A stretch of DNA of 42,038 nt from Bacteroidota bacterium (GTDB taxonomy: Bacteria > Bacteroidota > Bacteroidia > Bacteroidales > JAGONC01), in the NCBI GenBank assembly GCA_026391695.1, contig JAPLDP010000029.1:1-42038 (forward strand). The letters run 5' to 3'. Under the pieces are notes generated by a model. It saw only the letters and a list, made by a program, of their open reading frames with translations. It did not search any database and had not been told where the DNA came from. The position numbers were made by a program, and so were the translations under genes. Shown here piece after piece: positions 18,352 to 26,532 of the stretch (position 1 is its first letter; each line of letters begins with the position of its first letter).

Positions 18352-19598
18352 CTTAAAAGTTCATCTAATAAAAGATCCGTTTCAATCCAGGCAAATCTGT
18401 AGCGTGAATCGGACATAGCATAAGGTATGAAAAGCTTATCAGCACTGATCATCCCTCCGCTTGAATAGACTACGTTGGGAACATACCCTTCACGCTCATG
18501 CTTTGTAGCAGTAATGATGGGGCGATCCAGCCTTGAAATGATCCGGGTAGGATCTTCCAAGTCAAGCAAAGCAGCACTGATATAATATTCACGGACAGGG
18601 CCCACGCCATGCGTAAGCAAGAGCCATCCCTTTTCCGTTTTAATAGGTGAACCACAGTTTCCGATCTGCACTAACTCAAAAGGATACATCGGCTCCATCA
18701 ACAGTTCATGGTTGTCCCATCTGTAAAGATCATCAGAGAACATGATGGAAATACTATCACCGCCCTGCCTTGAAATGATCGCATATTTACCATTGATCTT
18801 TTCCGGGAAAATGCCCATGCCCTTATCACTTGCAGAGGCACCGGTGAGAGAACGGATCTTAAACGTACAGAAGTCTTCAGTCTCCAACAGCCTGGACTGA
18901 ATATTTCTTCCGTCATAAGCAGTATAGGTTCCATAGAATCTTATCCCTTTCTCATCGTTGAACTTTACAAGTCGGACATCTTCCATTCCCATACTCTCTA
19001 TGATGGTACCGGGAAAGATGACCCGTTCTTCGATAAAGGAATCCTGATCGAACACGAGGTTATAATCCATACCGCCGTCACCGACCGGTATATACTCACC
19101 AAGCACATTATAAGGAGTTAACTGAGAAAGACTTATTGATCCATCCGGGGAAAGGATCCCAGTCTGGAATACAATGCTGGAAACATGTCCCTCGCCTGTG
19201 GCCCTGAGGCTCATCACAAACCTGGTCTCTCCTTTTTCGAGGCCGGATTGGTCAGGATGAGGCACTATGGAAGGATTGAACAATGCAGCCGACTGAATTG
19301 AGTATTCCTTACTGAGCAGGGCGCCCGCCAGGAGTTGCCTGGATTCATCAAACCGCTTGTCCGAAGTTCCCTGTCCGGCGTAAATATAAAAGTGTCGTTT
19401 CAGTATTGTATCGAATTTTTTATGCCGGTACCCGAATTTTTTATGGACCGATGAGAGCATTTCCTCTACTTCAGCATCTGTAAGGCCGTCTATCCTTTTG
19501 AAAATCCTCTCAACCCTTTCGGAACCGGGCAGGATAAGAGGTAGAAGGATTACCCGGCTTTGGTCTGCTTTTAATATGATCTGGCTTTTATGTATCAT
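18348..19598 (-). CDS. GH130-family enzyme, divergent (paralogue 3)
   Basis: I begin at ATG 19598, 10 bp after the stop of the permease gene. A start at 19673 is possible but would overlap that gene by 65 bp and precede the conserved part by a non-matching leader. The protein then has 416 residues, with ~100 extra at the N-terminus before the propeller. Family signs are AALFNPSIVPHP (105-114), RFVMSLRATGEGHVSSIVF, GMEDVRL (204-210, probable acid Asp207, with Val where the other family members have Pro or Ala), DKGMGIFPEKINGKYAIISR, NCGSPIKTEKGWLLLTHGVG and VVYSSGG. The arrangement, with the acid motif followed by 'FPEKI.GKY', is clearly GH130, but it is distant from the other two. No signal peptide is visible, so it is cytoplasmic. 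Specificity is unknown; a hydrolase and a phosphorylase are both open. Confidence 0.85.
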   Translation of the reverse strand: MIHKSQIILKADQSRVILLPLILPGSERVERIFKRIDGLTDAEVEEMLSSVHKKFGYRHKKFDTILKRHFYIYAGQGTSDKRFDESRQLLAGALLSKEYSIQSAALFNPSIVPHPDQSGLEKGETRFVMSLRATGEGHVSSIVFQTGILSPDGSISLSQLTPYNVLGEYIPVGDGGMDYNLVFDQDSFIEERVIFPGTIIESMGMEDVRLVKFNDEKGIRFYGTYTAYDGRNIQSRLLETEDFCTFKIRSLTGASASDKGMGIFPEKINGKYAIISRQGGDSISIMFSDDLYRWDNHELLMEPMYPFELVQIGNCGSPIKTEKGWLLLTHGVGPVREYYISAALLDLEDPTRIISRLDRPIITATKHEREGYVPNVVYSSGGMISADKLFIPYAMSDSRYRFAWIETDLLLDELLR

Positions 19599-19608
19599 TG
19601 AATTTTTT

Positions 19609-20427
19609 TTAATCTTTAAGTCCGCTGGAAGCCATACTTTGGATGAAATATTTCTGGAAGAAAGCATAAGCAATTATGATCGGGGCTGCGAGAAATACTG
19701 CCGAGGCCAGCTTGACACCGAGCTGCGCCTCCGCCCTTCCGCCCACTGCAAACAGGGTCACCATTTGCGGTAGCGTCATCAGGTTTTCATCCCTTATTAC
19801 GATAAGTGGCCACAGTACTTCGTTCCAGGATGACATAAAAACAAGTATAGCCACAGTTATGATCGTAGGTTTGATATTCGGCCACAGTATTGAAAATACT
19901 ATTCGCATTTCGCCGCAACCATCGATATGTGCGGCATCGATAAGTGCCTGCGGAATGGTCTGGAAAGCCTGTCGGAACATGATGATGGCCAACGCATTAA
20001 CCAGGAAAGGGATGGTCAGGCTCAGGTAGGTGTCGATCCATCCGAATTTCACCATCAATATATAATTGGGGATCAACGTGATCAGGAATGGTAACGACAT
20101 GGTAAAGATGAGGATGATAAAGATCACACCGCGGCCACGGAAACGCATCCGTGACAAAGCATATCCTGCCATCGATGAAAAGACCAACGCCATCCCGGTA
20201 TTGATGAAGGAAACGATGATGCTGTTCAGCAAAGCCCGTTCAATCGGAATTTTCGAGAACATCGACCTGAAATTATCAAAAGTCAGCTCAGGAGGAAAAA
20301 ATATAAGATTACCGATATGCTTCTCAGGAGTGAAAGAGGCCATGAACATCCAGTAGAAAGGATAAACAAAGCTGAGGGCAGCCGTTGTCAATACCAGATA
20401 GAACAATATTTTCCTGACAGTAATCAT
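19609..20427 (-). CDS. Carbohydrate ABC transporter permease (MalG-type)
   Basis: A 272-residue inner-membrane protein with six predicted membrane spans, starting with KILFYLVLTTAALSFVYPFYWMFMASF. The MalG-type N-terminus (YPFYWMFMASFTP) and the cytoplasmic EAA-type loop (ALIDAAHIDGCGEMRIVFSILWPNIKP), which docks on the ATPase, identify it. The end (FFQKYFIQSMASSGLKD) is the usual one for this class ('QRYFVQGLTAGAVKG'-like). It partners with the MalF-type protein encoded 3 bp upstream. ABC sugar permeases of this class are much less usual in Bacteroidota than MFS or SusCD systems, so their presence with SusCD is worth noting. Confidence 0.94.
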   Translation of the reverse strand: MITVRKILFYLVLTTAALSFVYPFYWMFMASFTPEKHIGNLIFFPPELTFDNFRSMFSKIPIERALLNSIIVSFINTGMALVFSSMAGYALSRMRFRGRGVIFIILIFTMSLPFLITLIPNYILMVKFGWIDTYLSLTIPFLVNALAIIMFRQAFQTIPQALIDAAHIDGCGEMRIVFSILWPNIKPTIITVAILVFMSSWNEVLWPLIVIRDENLMTLPQMVTLFAVGGRAEAQLGVKLASAVFLAAPIIIAYAFFQKYFIQSMASSGLKD

Positions 20428-20430
20428 TCC

Positions 20431-21300
20431 TTAATCATGCCTTTCTTTTTCAATAAATCGCTTCTGGATAATTATGACAAGCACAATCATCAGCGCAAAG
20501 AAAAGTCCGAGTGTCGCAGAATATCCCATATGGTAATATTCAAAAGCTTCCTTATAAATATATAAAACCGCTGACAAGGTAGAGTTCATAGGGCCACCAC
20601 CGGTCATGATGTAAGGTTCGATGAACAGGGAAAATCCACCAAGGGTGGATAGAACTAACACCATGAAAATGGTAGGATTGATCATTGGTATGGTGATTTT
20701 TGTGAATTTTTGCCAGTGAGAAGCTCCTTCAAGATCTGCTGCGTCGTAATATTGTTTCGGTACTGTTTGGAGTCCCACAAGGAAGAGGATCACGTAAAGG
20801 CCGACATTTTTCCAGGTAGCCATCAATGCTATTGAGATCATTGCAATATCCGGATCGGTGAGCCAGCCCACCTTTCCAAGTCCGGCAAAAACAAACAAAC
20901 GGTTAATGATCCCATTCTCGTAACCAAGCAATTGTTGCCACATGATCGTCACCACGACCCCGGAAATAACCACCGGCATAAAAAAAGCAGCTCTGAAGAA
21001 ACCCCTGAATCGGATCTTCTGGTTCAGCACTTCGGCAAGTGCGAGCGCGATGATGATCTGGAGAGGAATGTGAACGGCAAGAAATCTCAAGGTGTTAAAA
21101 ATGGATTTCCAGAATAACCTGTCGCTTATTACATGCTTCCAGTTGCCCAGTCCGTTCCATTCCAGCGGACTGATGATATTCCAGTTGAAAAAAGTAAGGA
21201 CGATTGAGAATATAACCGGAAAGGTTGTAAATACCAGCAAATGAAGCAGGTATGGAGAAACCATCAGATATGGCAAATATCCCTTATTCAGTTTCTTCAT
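20431..21300 (-). CDS. Carbohydrate ABC transporter permease (MalF-type)
   Basis: A 289-residue protein with about six membrane spans. The N-terminus (GYLPYLMVSPYLLHLLVFTTFPVIFSIVLTFFNW) and the EAA loop (YDAADLEGASHWQKFTKITIPMINPTIF) are standard for MalF/UgpA/LacF-type sugar permeases, and GGGPMNSTLSAVLYIYKEAFEYYHMGYSATLG is the typical C-terminal stretch. It forms the translocation pore with the MalG-type partner and is energised by the MalK-type ATPase of the same operon. It follows the oxidoreductase gene after 7 bp. Substrate is inferred from the clustered GH130 genes. Confidence 0.95.
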   Translation of the reverse strand: MKKLNKGYLPYLMVSPYLLHLLVFTTFPVIFSIVLTFFNWNIISPLEWNGLGNWKHVISDRLFWKSIFNTLRFLAVHIPLQIIIALALAEVLNQKIRFRGFFRAAFFMPVVISGVVVTIMWQQLLGYENGIINRLFVFAGLGKVGWLTDPDIAMISIALMATWKNVGLYVILFLVGLQTVPKQYYDAADLEGASHWQKFTKITIPMINPTIFMVLVLSTLGGFSLFIEPYIMTGGGPMNSTLSAVLYIYKEAFEYYHMGYSATLGLFFALMIVLVIIIQKRFIEKERHD

Positions 21301-21307
21301 CAGTTTC

Positions 21308-22420
21308 TTAACCGATTATTTGAGCTTTTTTTTCTGACTCCCAGGCCATCTTCAAAGAATTAACACCATTCAATCCGGTTATGACCCTCTTATGACCTCT
21401 GTCGTGGATCCATTTTACCTGGTCGGCTATCATTTCCCGAAGGATGACCTTATAAATATCTTCTTTCTTAGTATGCTTCCCGTATTCCAGATGAATCATC
21501 TTATCGACGATATATTCCTTGAAGTTCCCGTGGCAAATCCTGTTTTCCCCTTCATATTTTTCAATTTCTTCAATTATCGCTCCCGGGAAAAGCTCCAGCC
21601 ATATCAGTTCTTCTTCATTGGTTATCAAACCTTTAATATTCACCCGCACAGGCACCCATTCATGCAACGTCACTTCTCCCCTTTCAAAAAGCAAACGCAG
21701 TTCCTGCCTGTCCATCCTTTTGGGTTGATCAAATCCATGGTATAAATTTACAAGCCCGCCAGCATACAGTCCGACTGCTTGTACACGGGAAAAGAAAGTT
21801 CTGTAATAACCCGGCCTTTTTACTTTCTGCGACGAAATTAAGGTTCCTTCACCAAACCAGCCCTCAAACATATCGAAGAAATGTACGGCATGTTCGATAA
21901 ATATCCCTCCGCTGATTTCAGGACTCCACATCCAGTGACCGGGGCTCAGCGCTTCATCAGAGGCATAATTCTCAAAGTAACCATGCAGGAATTCACCCAG
22001 TAACTTTGATTCGATCAGTTTTGAAACTTTCCGGTACAGGGGATTGTATCGCTGCATCAAATTAACCACATAGAGCAGTCCTTTCTTCTCAGCTATTTCG
22101 TATAGTTCCACTGCATGAAAGGGCTCTATGGCCGCAGGTTTCTCGCAGATAACATGCTTGCCGGCCAAAAGGGCCGATTTACTTTGTTCATAATGAAGAT
22201 TTGGAGGTGTTGAAATATAAATGAGATTGATATCAACATCACCCAACATTTCATCCATTGAATCAAAAATCCTAGTACCGTATTTTGAAGCAAAAGCACC
22301 GGATTTCTTCGCATCAACATCAAAAACACCTGCCACTGAAATATTATCATTCTGCAGAAAAGCATCTACGGAAAACATTGAAAAAGAACCGGCTCCAACA
22401 ATGCCTAATTTAAAAATCAT
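21308..22420 (-). CDS. Gfo/Idh/MocA-family NAD(P)-dependent oxidoreductase
   Basis: A 370-residue cytoplasmic enzyme that oxidises or reduces a sugar or cyclitol. The N-terminal Rossmann fold has GIVGAGSFS (6-14) for dinucleotide binding, then FDVDAKKSGAFASKYG, and INLIYISTPPNLHYEQSKSALLAGKHVICEKP with the family's EKP motif, whose lysine is usually catalytic. HWMWSPEISGGIFIEHAVHFFDMFEGWFG supplies the later Gly-Gly...His region typical of the substrate pocket. It is the first gene of the minus-strand operon (ATG 22418-22420) and may act on the released monosaccharide or on an unusual sugar of the glycan. Family members are too varied to name a substrate. Confidence 0.9.
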   Translation of the reverse strand: MIFKLGIVGAGSFSMFSVDAFLQNDNISVAGVFDVDAKKSGAFASKYGTRIFDSMDEMLGDVDINLIYISTPPNLHYEQSKSALLAGKHVICEKPAAIEPFHAVELYEIAEKKGLLYVVNLMQRYNPLYRKVSKLIESKLLGEFLHGYFENYASDEALSPGHWMWSPEISGGIFIEHAVHFFDMFEGWFGEGTLISSQKVKRPGYYRTFFSRVQAVGLYAGGLVNLYHGFDQPKRMDRQELRLLFERGEVTLHEWVPVRVNIKGLITNEEELIWLELFPGAIIEEIEKYEGENRICHGNFKEYIVDKMIHLEYGKHTKKEDIYKVILREMIADQVKWIHDRGHKRVITGLNGVNSLKMAWESEKKAQIIG

Positions 22421-22476
22421 AAGACTATTCTTTCAGGCGCATTTTGTTATGTAAATGTAAAGTTTTTACAGGATAA

Positions 22477-22508
22477 CAAGGTAAATAATACACTAAGTAC
22501 ATGACAAA
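22477..22508 (-). promoter_or_regulatory. Weak candidate promoter for the oxidoreductase-ABC-GH130 operon
   Basis: On the minus strand, TTTG (22505-22508) is followed after 21 bp by TACCTTG (22477-22483), one base short of the TAnnTTTG form. Transcription would begin near 22470, about 50 bp before the ATG. The match is imperfect and other starts are possible. Confidence 0.28.
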
Positions 22509-22530
22509 AATTTACAATACTCCAGTTGAG

Positions 22531-22542
22531 GTAAACGTTTCC
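22531..22542. promoter_or_regulatory. Candidate LacI-family operator
   Basis: GTAAACGTTTCC contains the 8-bp palindrome AAACGTTT with flanks close to the TGTAAACGTTTACA type used by LacI-family sugar regulators. It lies ~110 bp upstream of the first gene of the ABC-GH130 operon. No LacI-family gene is in the window, so the regulator would be encoded elsewhere. One half-site is imperfect (TTTCC against GGTAA). Confidence 0.4.
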
Positions 22543-22651
22543 TCCAGCCGAGGCGTATCTATTTAGCTCAGCAAGAAATTACGCCGATTTGGATTATTTG
22601 ATAGTGATTATCCCGGAAACGCCTAAATTAATAGCATACTGAAGGAATTCA

Positions 22652-22698
22652 CGTTACAAACGCTTAATTATCAGGCACGCGTTACAAACGCGCGCCAG
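22652..22698. repeat. GTTACAAACGC repeat pair with an ACGCGCGCCAG tail
   Basis: ACGTTACAAACGC (22652-22664) and GCGTTACAAACGC (22680-22692) are direct copies about 28 bp apart, and the second runs into ACGCGCGCCAG. The same 11-base tail occurs at 469-479 beside the toxin gene, so this is a dispersed intergenic element. The rest of 22421-22763 carries the operator, the weak promoter and the terminator described separately; I see no gene in it. Confidence 0.6.
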
Positions 22699-22707
22699 AT
22701 GTGAATG

Positions 22708-22736
22708 AAAAAAAGGTGCCTCATTTTTGAGACACC
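22708..22736 (-). terminator. Rho-independent terminator of the FadL-type porin gene
   Basis: GGTGCCTCA (22715-22723) pairs with TGAGACACC (22728-22736) with one mismatch around a TTTT loop. Read on the minus strand it is followed by seven T (complement of 22708-22714). It lies 28 bp after the stop codon of the porin gene. Confidence 0.85.
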
Positions 22737-22763
22737 CTCTTCAATCAGGTGAAAATCATCCGA

Positions 22764-24398
22764 TTACTTCCCGAATTTGAAATCAAGTCCAATAGCATAA
22801 GCTTGTGTAAACTTTCCATAGGTCGTCGTAACAGGAATGTATGTAGCGTCAAGGATATGTCCCAGGTTCGTTGAACCATCCTTATAAAAGGCAAACATGG
22901 CACCAATGTTAAGGTCAATTTTCGGGGTTATTTTCCAGGCTCCTCCAAAGCCGACAGCATTCGATGACGTGCTGTAGCTGAGATCGGACTGATAGAACTG
23001 GTTTGTGCCATCCTTTGAATAGAGATACCCTGCGCTGACCAGTATTTTCTCGCTGATATCGTATTGCAGTCCAACGCCAATTTCCCAGAAATTTTTATCG
23101 ATAATCGAACTGTTGGTGGGGTTATCCTTCTCGAAAGTAAGCGTATCTGACTTACCATAATATGCATTTTTGTCCCAGTAATAGTTAAAGTCGGCATAAG
23201 CTCTGAGTTTTTCGGTCACAGGGTATGAAGCACCGACAGCAAGCATAGCCGGCAAGTCGCTGCCCGATTTTTCCTTGTCGGGAAATTCACCGGTACCATC
23301 CACTTTTGTATCGTTTTCGACATCAATCACTGTTAAGAATTCATATCTCAGGCTGAGAGTCAGTTTTTCCTGAAAAGTCAGGTTTGCAGCGATAATTGGT
23401 GTGAATCCATGGCCTTTTTGTACGACGTCGACCTCCTTATCACCGGTTTGTGCGGCAAGTCCGGTCATTTGAGCAGCTCCTGCAGTAGCATTACCGGCTA
23501 CTGTTGTAAATACCACCTGAGCCTGGCCAATTGGAGTTTCAATTGGTTGCTCTGCACCCTGAAGAGCTTGTTCGAAGGATGCCTGCTGTTCAGGAGTTAT
23601 GTAACCGGCAGCTGCAGCCTGAGCAAAGGTTACATCACCTAATCCTGCGGCAGCCAGATTGCTTGCACCGGTGGCAGCAGTATTATAACTTGTTGCAACA
23701 CCAGTATAATATTGAGCCATGTCATTGCCGAATGCATCAGCTTGTATAAATAATCCACCCCCACTTGCAGGATTGATCATGATATTCCGTATTGATCCTT
23801 TATAAGTGTTCTTTACGGTCACATACCTTACGCCAGCATAAACCGAAACCTCGGGACTGATCTCATAGGATAATCCGGCCTGATAACCAAAGTAAACAGA
23901 GGTACCTTCAAAACTGATGTCGACCTTGTAATCGGTCACACCGGCAGAAGGACGCAGGGCTGGAACCAGATCGGAAATAGGAATCGCAAAAGATGGTACT
24001 CCTTTGTCATACTCAGCGCTGCCGCCGCCGCCAATGGGATTAAAACCAAAGGAGACTGCGAATTTACCAAACCTGTAAGCTGCATAGATACCAGGGAAGA
24101 AAGGTGCTGATACCTTACCGGTATACTCAGCTTCAGGTGCGCCATGTAAGAAAGGGTAATTACTTGTTACAGTGTTGGTCTGAAAAATCGATTGGTTGTT
24201 AATAGACAGAAAAAGACCTTTCTGCAGCTTTGTAAGACCGGCAGGGTTAAAATACACGGCATCAATGCCGAGTGAAGCGTTCCGTGCCATGAGCCGGGCA
24301 AAGGCCGCACTCTGGTTGGTGTTCGTCACGATGCCCCCTGCCAACACATGCAGACTAAGTGTGGCAAGTGCAAAAAACAAGAATAATGCTTTTTTCAT
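22764..24398 (-). CDS. OmpP1/FadL-family outer-membrane transporter
   Basis: A 544-residue outer-membrane barrel. The signal peptide ends around LSLHVLA-GG (20/21). The mature N-terminus (GGIVTNTNQSAAFARLMARNASLGIDAVYFNPAGLTKL) is the FadL hatch region, including the nearly invariant NPAG at 51-54. Alternating beta-strands fill the rest, ending YAIGLDFKFGK. FadL-type channels pass hydrophobic molecules such as long-chain fatty acids or aromatics. Residues ~225-325 are an unusual Ala/Gly/Gln-rich insert (e.g. AQAAAAGYITPEQQASFEQAL) that would form a long loop. It stands alone, with its own terminator, downstream of the ABC-2 exporter genes. The hydrophobic substrate is not known. Confidence 0.93.
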   Translation of the reverse strand: MKKALFLFFALATLSLHVLAGGIVTNTNQSAAFARLMARNASLGIDAVYFNPAGLTKLQKGLFLSINNQSIFQTNTVTSNYPFLHGAPEAEYTGKVSAPFFPGIYAAYRFGKFAVSFGFNPIGGGGSAEYDKGVPSFAIPISDLVPALRPSAGVTDYKVDISFEGTSVYFGYQAGLSYEISPEVSVYAGVRYVTVKNTYKGSIRNIMINPASGGGLFIQADAFGNDMAQYYTGVATSYNTAATGASNLAAAGLGDVTFAQAAAAGYITPEQQASFEQALQGAEQPIETPIGQAQVVFTTVAGNATAGAAQMTGLAAQTGDKEVDVVQKGHGFTPIIAANLTFQEKLTLSLRYEFLTVIDVENDTKVDGTGEFPDKEKSGSDLPAMLAVGASYPVTEKLRAYADFNYYWDKNAYYGKSDTLTFEKDNPTNSSIIDKNFWEIGVGLQYDISEKILVSAGYLYSKDGTNQFYQSDLSYSTSSNAVGFGGAWKITPKIDLNIGAMFAFYKDGSTNLGHILDATYIPVTTTYGKFTQAYAIGLDFKFGK

Positions 24399-24430
24399 GG
24401 GATAGGTTTTAGTTACTACTTGTTTTAAGA

Positions 24431-24451
24431 ATTCCTGTGGAATTCCGCAGC
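24431..24451. repeat. Small palindrome upstream of the FadL-type gene
   Basis: ATTCC-TGTGG-AATTCCGCAG contains GAATTC twice around CTGTG and resembles the AAATTCC/GGAATTT hairpin module of the dispersed repeats at 4503 and 41370. It sits between the ABC-2 permease stop and the porin start, and may be a decayed fragment of the same family. Confidence 0.35.
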
Positions 24452-24522
24452 CAAGATATGCTAAAATAAGATTTTCTCCAAATTTTGATGAAACTTACAT
24501 TGATTTTTACCGGCTCTATGAC

Positions 24523-25665
24523 TCAATGCCACTTAAAAATTTTGAGACCGGCAGAAAAGAAGATCACACCGGTAGCAGCCATAAACAGGGAAGGACCGGA
24601 GATATCCCTCAAGTCGGCTCCCTCAATAAAAACACTTCGTAACCCGTCGGCCAGCATGGTAAGAGGTAATTTCTGGATAATAGGAATACTCCACTCCGGG
24701 AAATTATGATAGCTGAAAAAAATACCCGATAGCACCATCATAGGCATGACGACGACATTAATAAAGCCATTACCGATTTCGGTTTTCGATGTGTGCGATG
24801 AAATAAAAATAGCTATACCGGCAAATGCTATATTACCTGTTATAAAGATGATCAGCAATCCGGCAACACTGCCCTGAACAGTGATTCCAAAGACAATATT
24901 GGCAAAAAGAAAAAGCAGGGCTGATTCCACGAAATTCATCGCTACCCGCACGGATATCAGCGTAATCAGAAAATAGGATTTTTTCATCGGCGTAGCCACC
25001 AGCCGACGAAGTAGTTTTTTAGATCTCTTTTCGATAATACCCCATGATATACCCCACATGCTCGACATCATGACGCCCATAGCTATCAGTCCGGGAACCA
25101 GAAAATCAATATAGCGGGTGCCGCTGACTGTTAAAGGAATGATATTTTCATTGATTATATTGACCTTTATCTGCCTCCTGCTGAAGACATCCGAAAGTTT
25201 AAGATAGGTTAGCTGCGCATCAGGATTTAAGGGATCAAAATGATATTGTATCTCGCCATCTTTTTCATCTATCACCAGGTTCAGATTACCGCGTTTAAGC
25301 CGGATGATAGCATCTTTCCATGAGGTCTTCTGAAATAAAAACGTGGTATTCCCCAGCTTATCATCAGGTATAGTCAATTTATACTGTGACGTGTTATTAC
25401 CGGAAATAATCTTTTCAGTGTTGGATTGTAAAAAGGTTTCTATCACATGAAGGGTATCATCAATCGTGCTGTCTATCCCATTTCTTTCAATAACAGCGAC
25501 TTTCCTCGTGATATCGGGTTTTTGGGTGAAAGCTATTCCCAGTCCAAGCGACATAAGTATCGGAAAAACAATGCCCCAGAAGAGAACACCCGGCTCACGG
25601 ATGAGCTCCTTGAATTGTGCCGAGAGCAACTGAAAAAACTGTCCCTGTCGAAAGAGATTATACAT
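24523..25665 (-). CDS. ABC-2-type exporter permease
   Basis: A 380-residue inner-membrane protein with one N-terminal span (VLFWGIVFPILMSLGLGIAF), a large extracytoplasmic domain (~50-180, KVAVIERNGIDSTIDDT...), then about five C-terminal spans beginning with FLVPGLIAMGVMMSSMWGISWGIIEKR. That topology and the RSKKLLRRLVATPMKKSYFL loop are typical of ABC-2 permeases of the YhhJ/NatB type that pump drugs, lipids or ions outward. Its ATG overlaps the end of the ATPase gene by 8 bp, so the two subunits are co-translated. No membrane-fusion partner is encoded next to it. Substrate unknown. Confidence 0.9.
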   Translation of the reverse strand: MYNLFRQGQFFQLLSAQFKELIREPGVLFWGIVFPILMSLGLGIAFTQKPDITRKVAVIERNGIDSTIDDTLHVIETFLQSNTEKIISGNNTSQYKLTIPDDKLGNTTFLFQKTSWKDAIIRLKRGNLNLVIDEKDGEIQYHFDPLNPDAQLTYLKLSDVFSRRQIKVNIINENIIPLTVSGTRYIDFLVPGLIAMGVMMSSMWGISWGIIEKRSKKLLRRLVATPMKKSYFLITLISVRVAMNFVESALLFLFANIVFGITVQGSVAGLLIIFITGNIAFAGIAIFISSHTSKTEIGNGFINVVVMPMMVLSGIFFSYHNFPEWSIPIIQKLPLTMLADGLRSVFIEGADLRDISGPSLFMAATGVIFFSAGLKIFKWH

Positions 25666-26431
25666 GCAAATGTCTTCCTGTTAATGATATAAACAGATCA
25701 TCCAATGTATATGTATTTGTTGAGCTGTCATTTTTTTCCGACAGAAGCTGTCCTAATGTGCCTTCCTTTAAAATTCGTCCCTTGTCGATGATGATGATAT
25801 AGTCGCAAAGCTGCTCAGCTTCCTCCATATAATGGGTTGTGAGGACAAGAGAAGTGTGCTCCTGTTCCTTAAGCTTCAGAAGTATCGACCAAATTTCCCT
25901 CCGGGCATTGGGATCTAAGCCAGTAGTAGGCTCATCCAAAAGCAAAATCCGGGGTTTGTTGATCAAGGCTATACCGATGGCGAGCCGTTGCCGTTGTCCC
26001 CCTGAAAGATTGACGACATAGGCTTTTTTTTTCTCCTCCAGGCCAATAATATCCATGATTTCGGCAGCACGTTCATGGCCAAGGCGAAAAAAGCTGGCAA
26101 AGAGCCTGAGTGTCTCCCAGACAGTCAATTTATCAATAAAATGAGTTTCCTGAAGCGACAGGCCGATGATCTGGTGCAGGGTATCCTCATGACCTCTCCA
26201 TGGCATGCCCAGAATATATATTTCTCCTGCATCAGGTTTCTGAATACCTTCTATCATTTCCACCAGGGTCGTCTTTCCGGCACCATTAGGTCCCAGCAAA
26301 GCAACAAACTGCCCCTGTGGAATCCTGAGGTCAATGCCTTTGACAGCCTGCACGGTTTTAAAGGACTTATGTACTCCTTTCACTTCAATGACAGGATCGG
26401 CATTTATCGTATCTTTGCCAGGAATATTCAT
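25658..26431 (-). CDS. ABC exporter ATP-binding subunit (CcmA/NatA type)
   Basis: A 257-residue ATPase with Walker A GPNGAGKT (47-54), Q-loop LSLQETHFIDKLTVWETL, signature NLSGGQRQRLAIGIAL, Walker B RILLLDEPTTGLDPNARREIW and the switch histidine in LVLTTHYMEEAEQLCDYIIIID. This motif set is that of the daunorubicin-resistance/ABC-2 class of exporters. It powers the permease encoded immediately downstream, which overlaps by 8 bp. It is divergent from the EF-G gene, with ~100 bp between the starts; I see no convincing promoter in that gap beyond A/T-rich sequence. Confidence 0.95.
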   Translation of the reverse strand: MNIPGKDTINADPVIEVKGVHKSFKTVQAVKGIDLRIPQGQFVALLGPNGAGKTTLVEMIEGIQKPDAGEIYILGMPWRGHEDTLHQIIGLSLQETHFIDKLTVWETLRLFASFFRLGHERAAEIMDIIGLEEKKKAYVVNLSGGQRQRLAIGIALINKPRILLLDEPTTGLDPNARREIWSILLKLKEQEHTSLVLTTHYMEEAEQLCDYIIIIDKGRILKEGTLGQLLSEKNDSSTNTYTLDDLFISLTGRHLHV

Positions 26432-26532
26432 GAGTGATCAATGTAACAGGCTTATTTGCAGAATTTGACCGATTCAGGTGCCGAAATTACAACAAAAATC
26501 CCTGAGGAATGTTTGATAGATAAAACTAAAGT

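Noticed and set aside
19599-19673. Longer N-terminus for GH130 paralogue 3
   Set aside because: It overlaps the permease gene by 65 bp, while ATG 19598 has the same ~10-bp spacing seen elsewhere in the operon.
26432-26532. Search for a shared promoter between the ABC exporter and EF-G genes
   Set aside because: No TAnnTTTG element with a suitable -33 box could be found in either direction.
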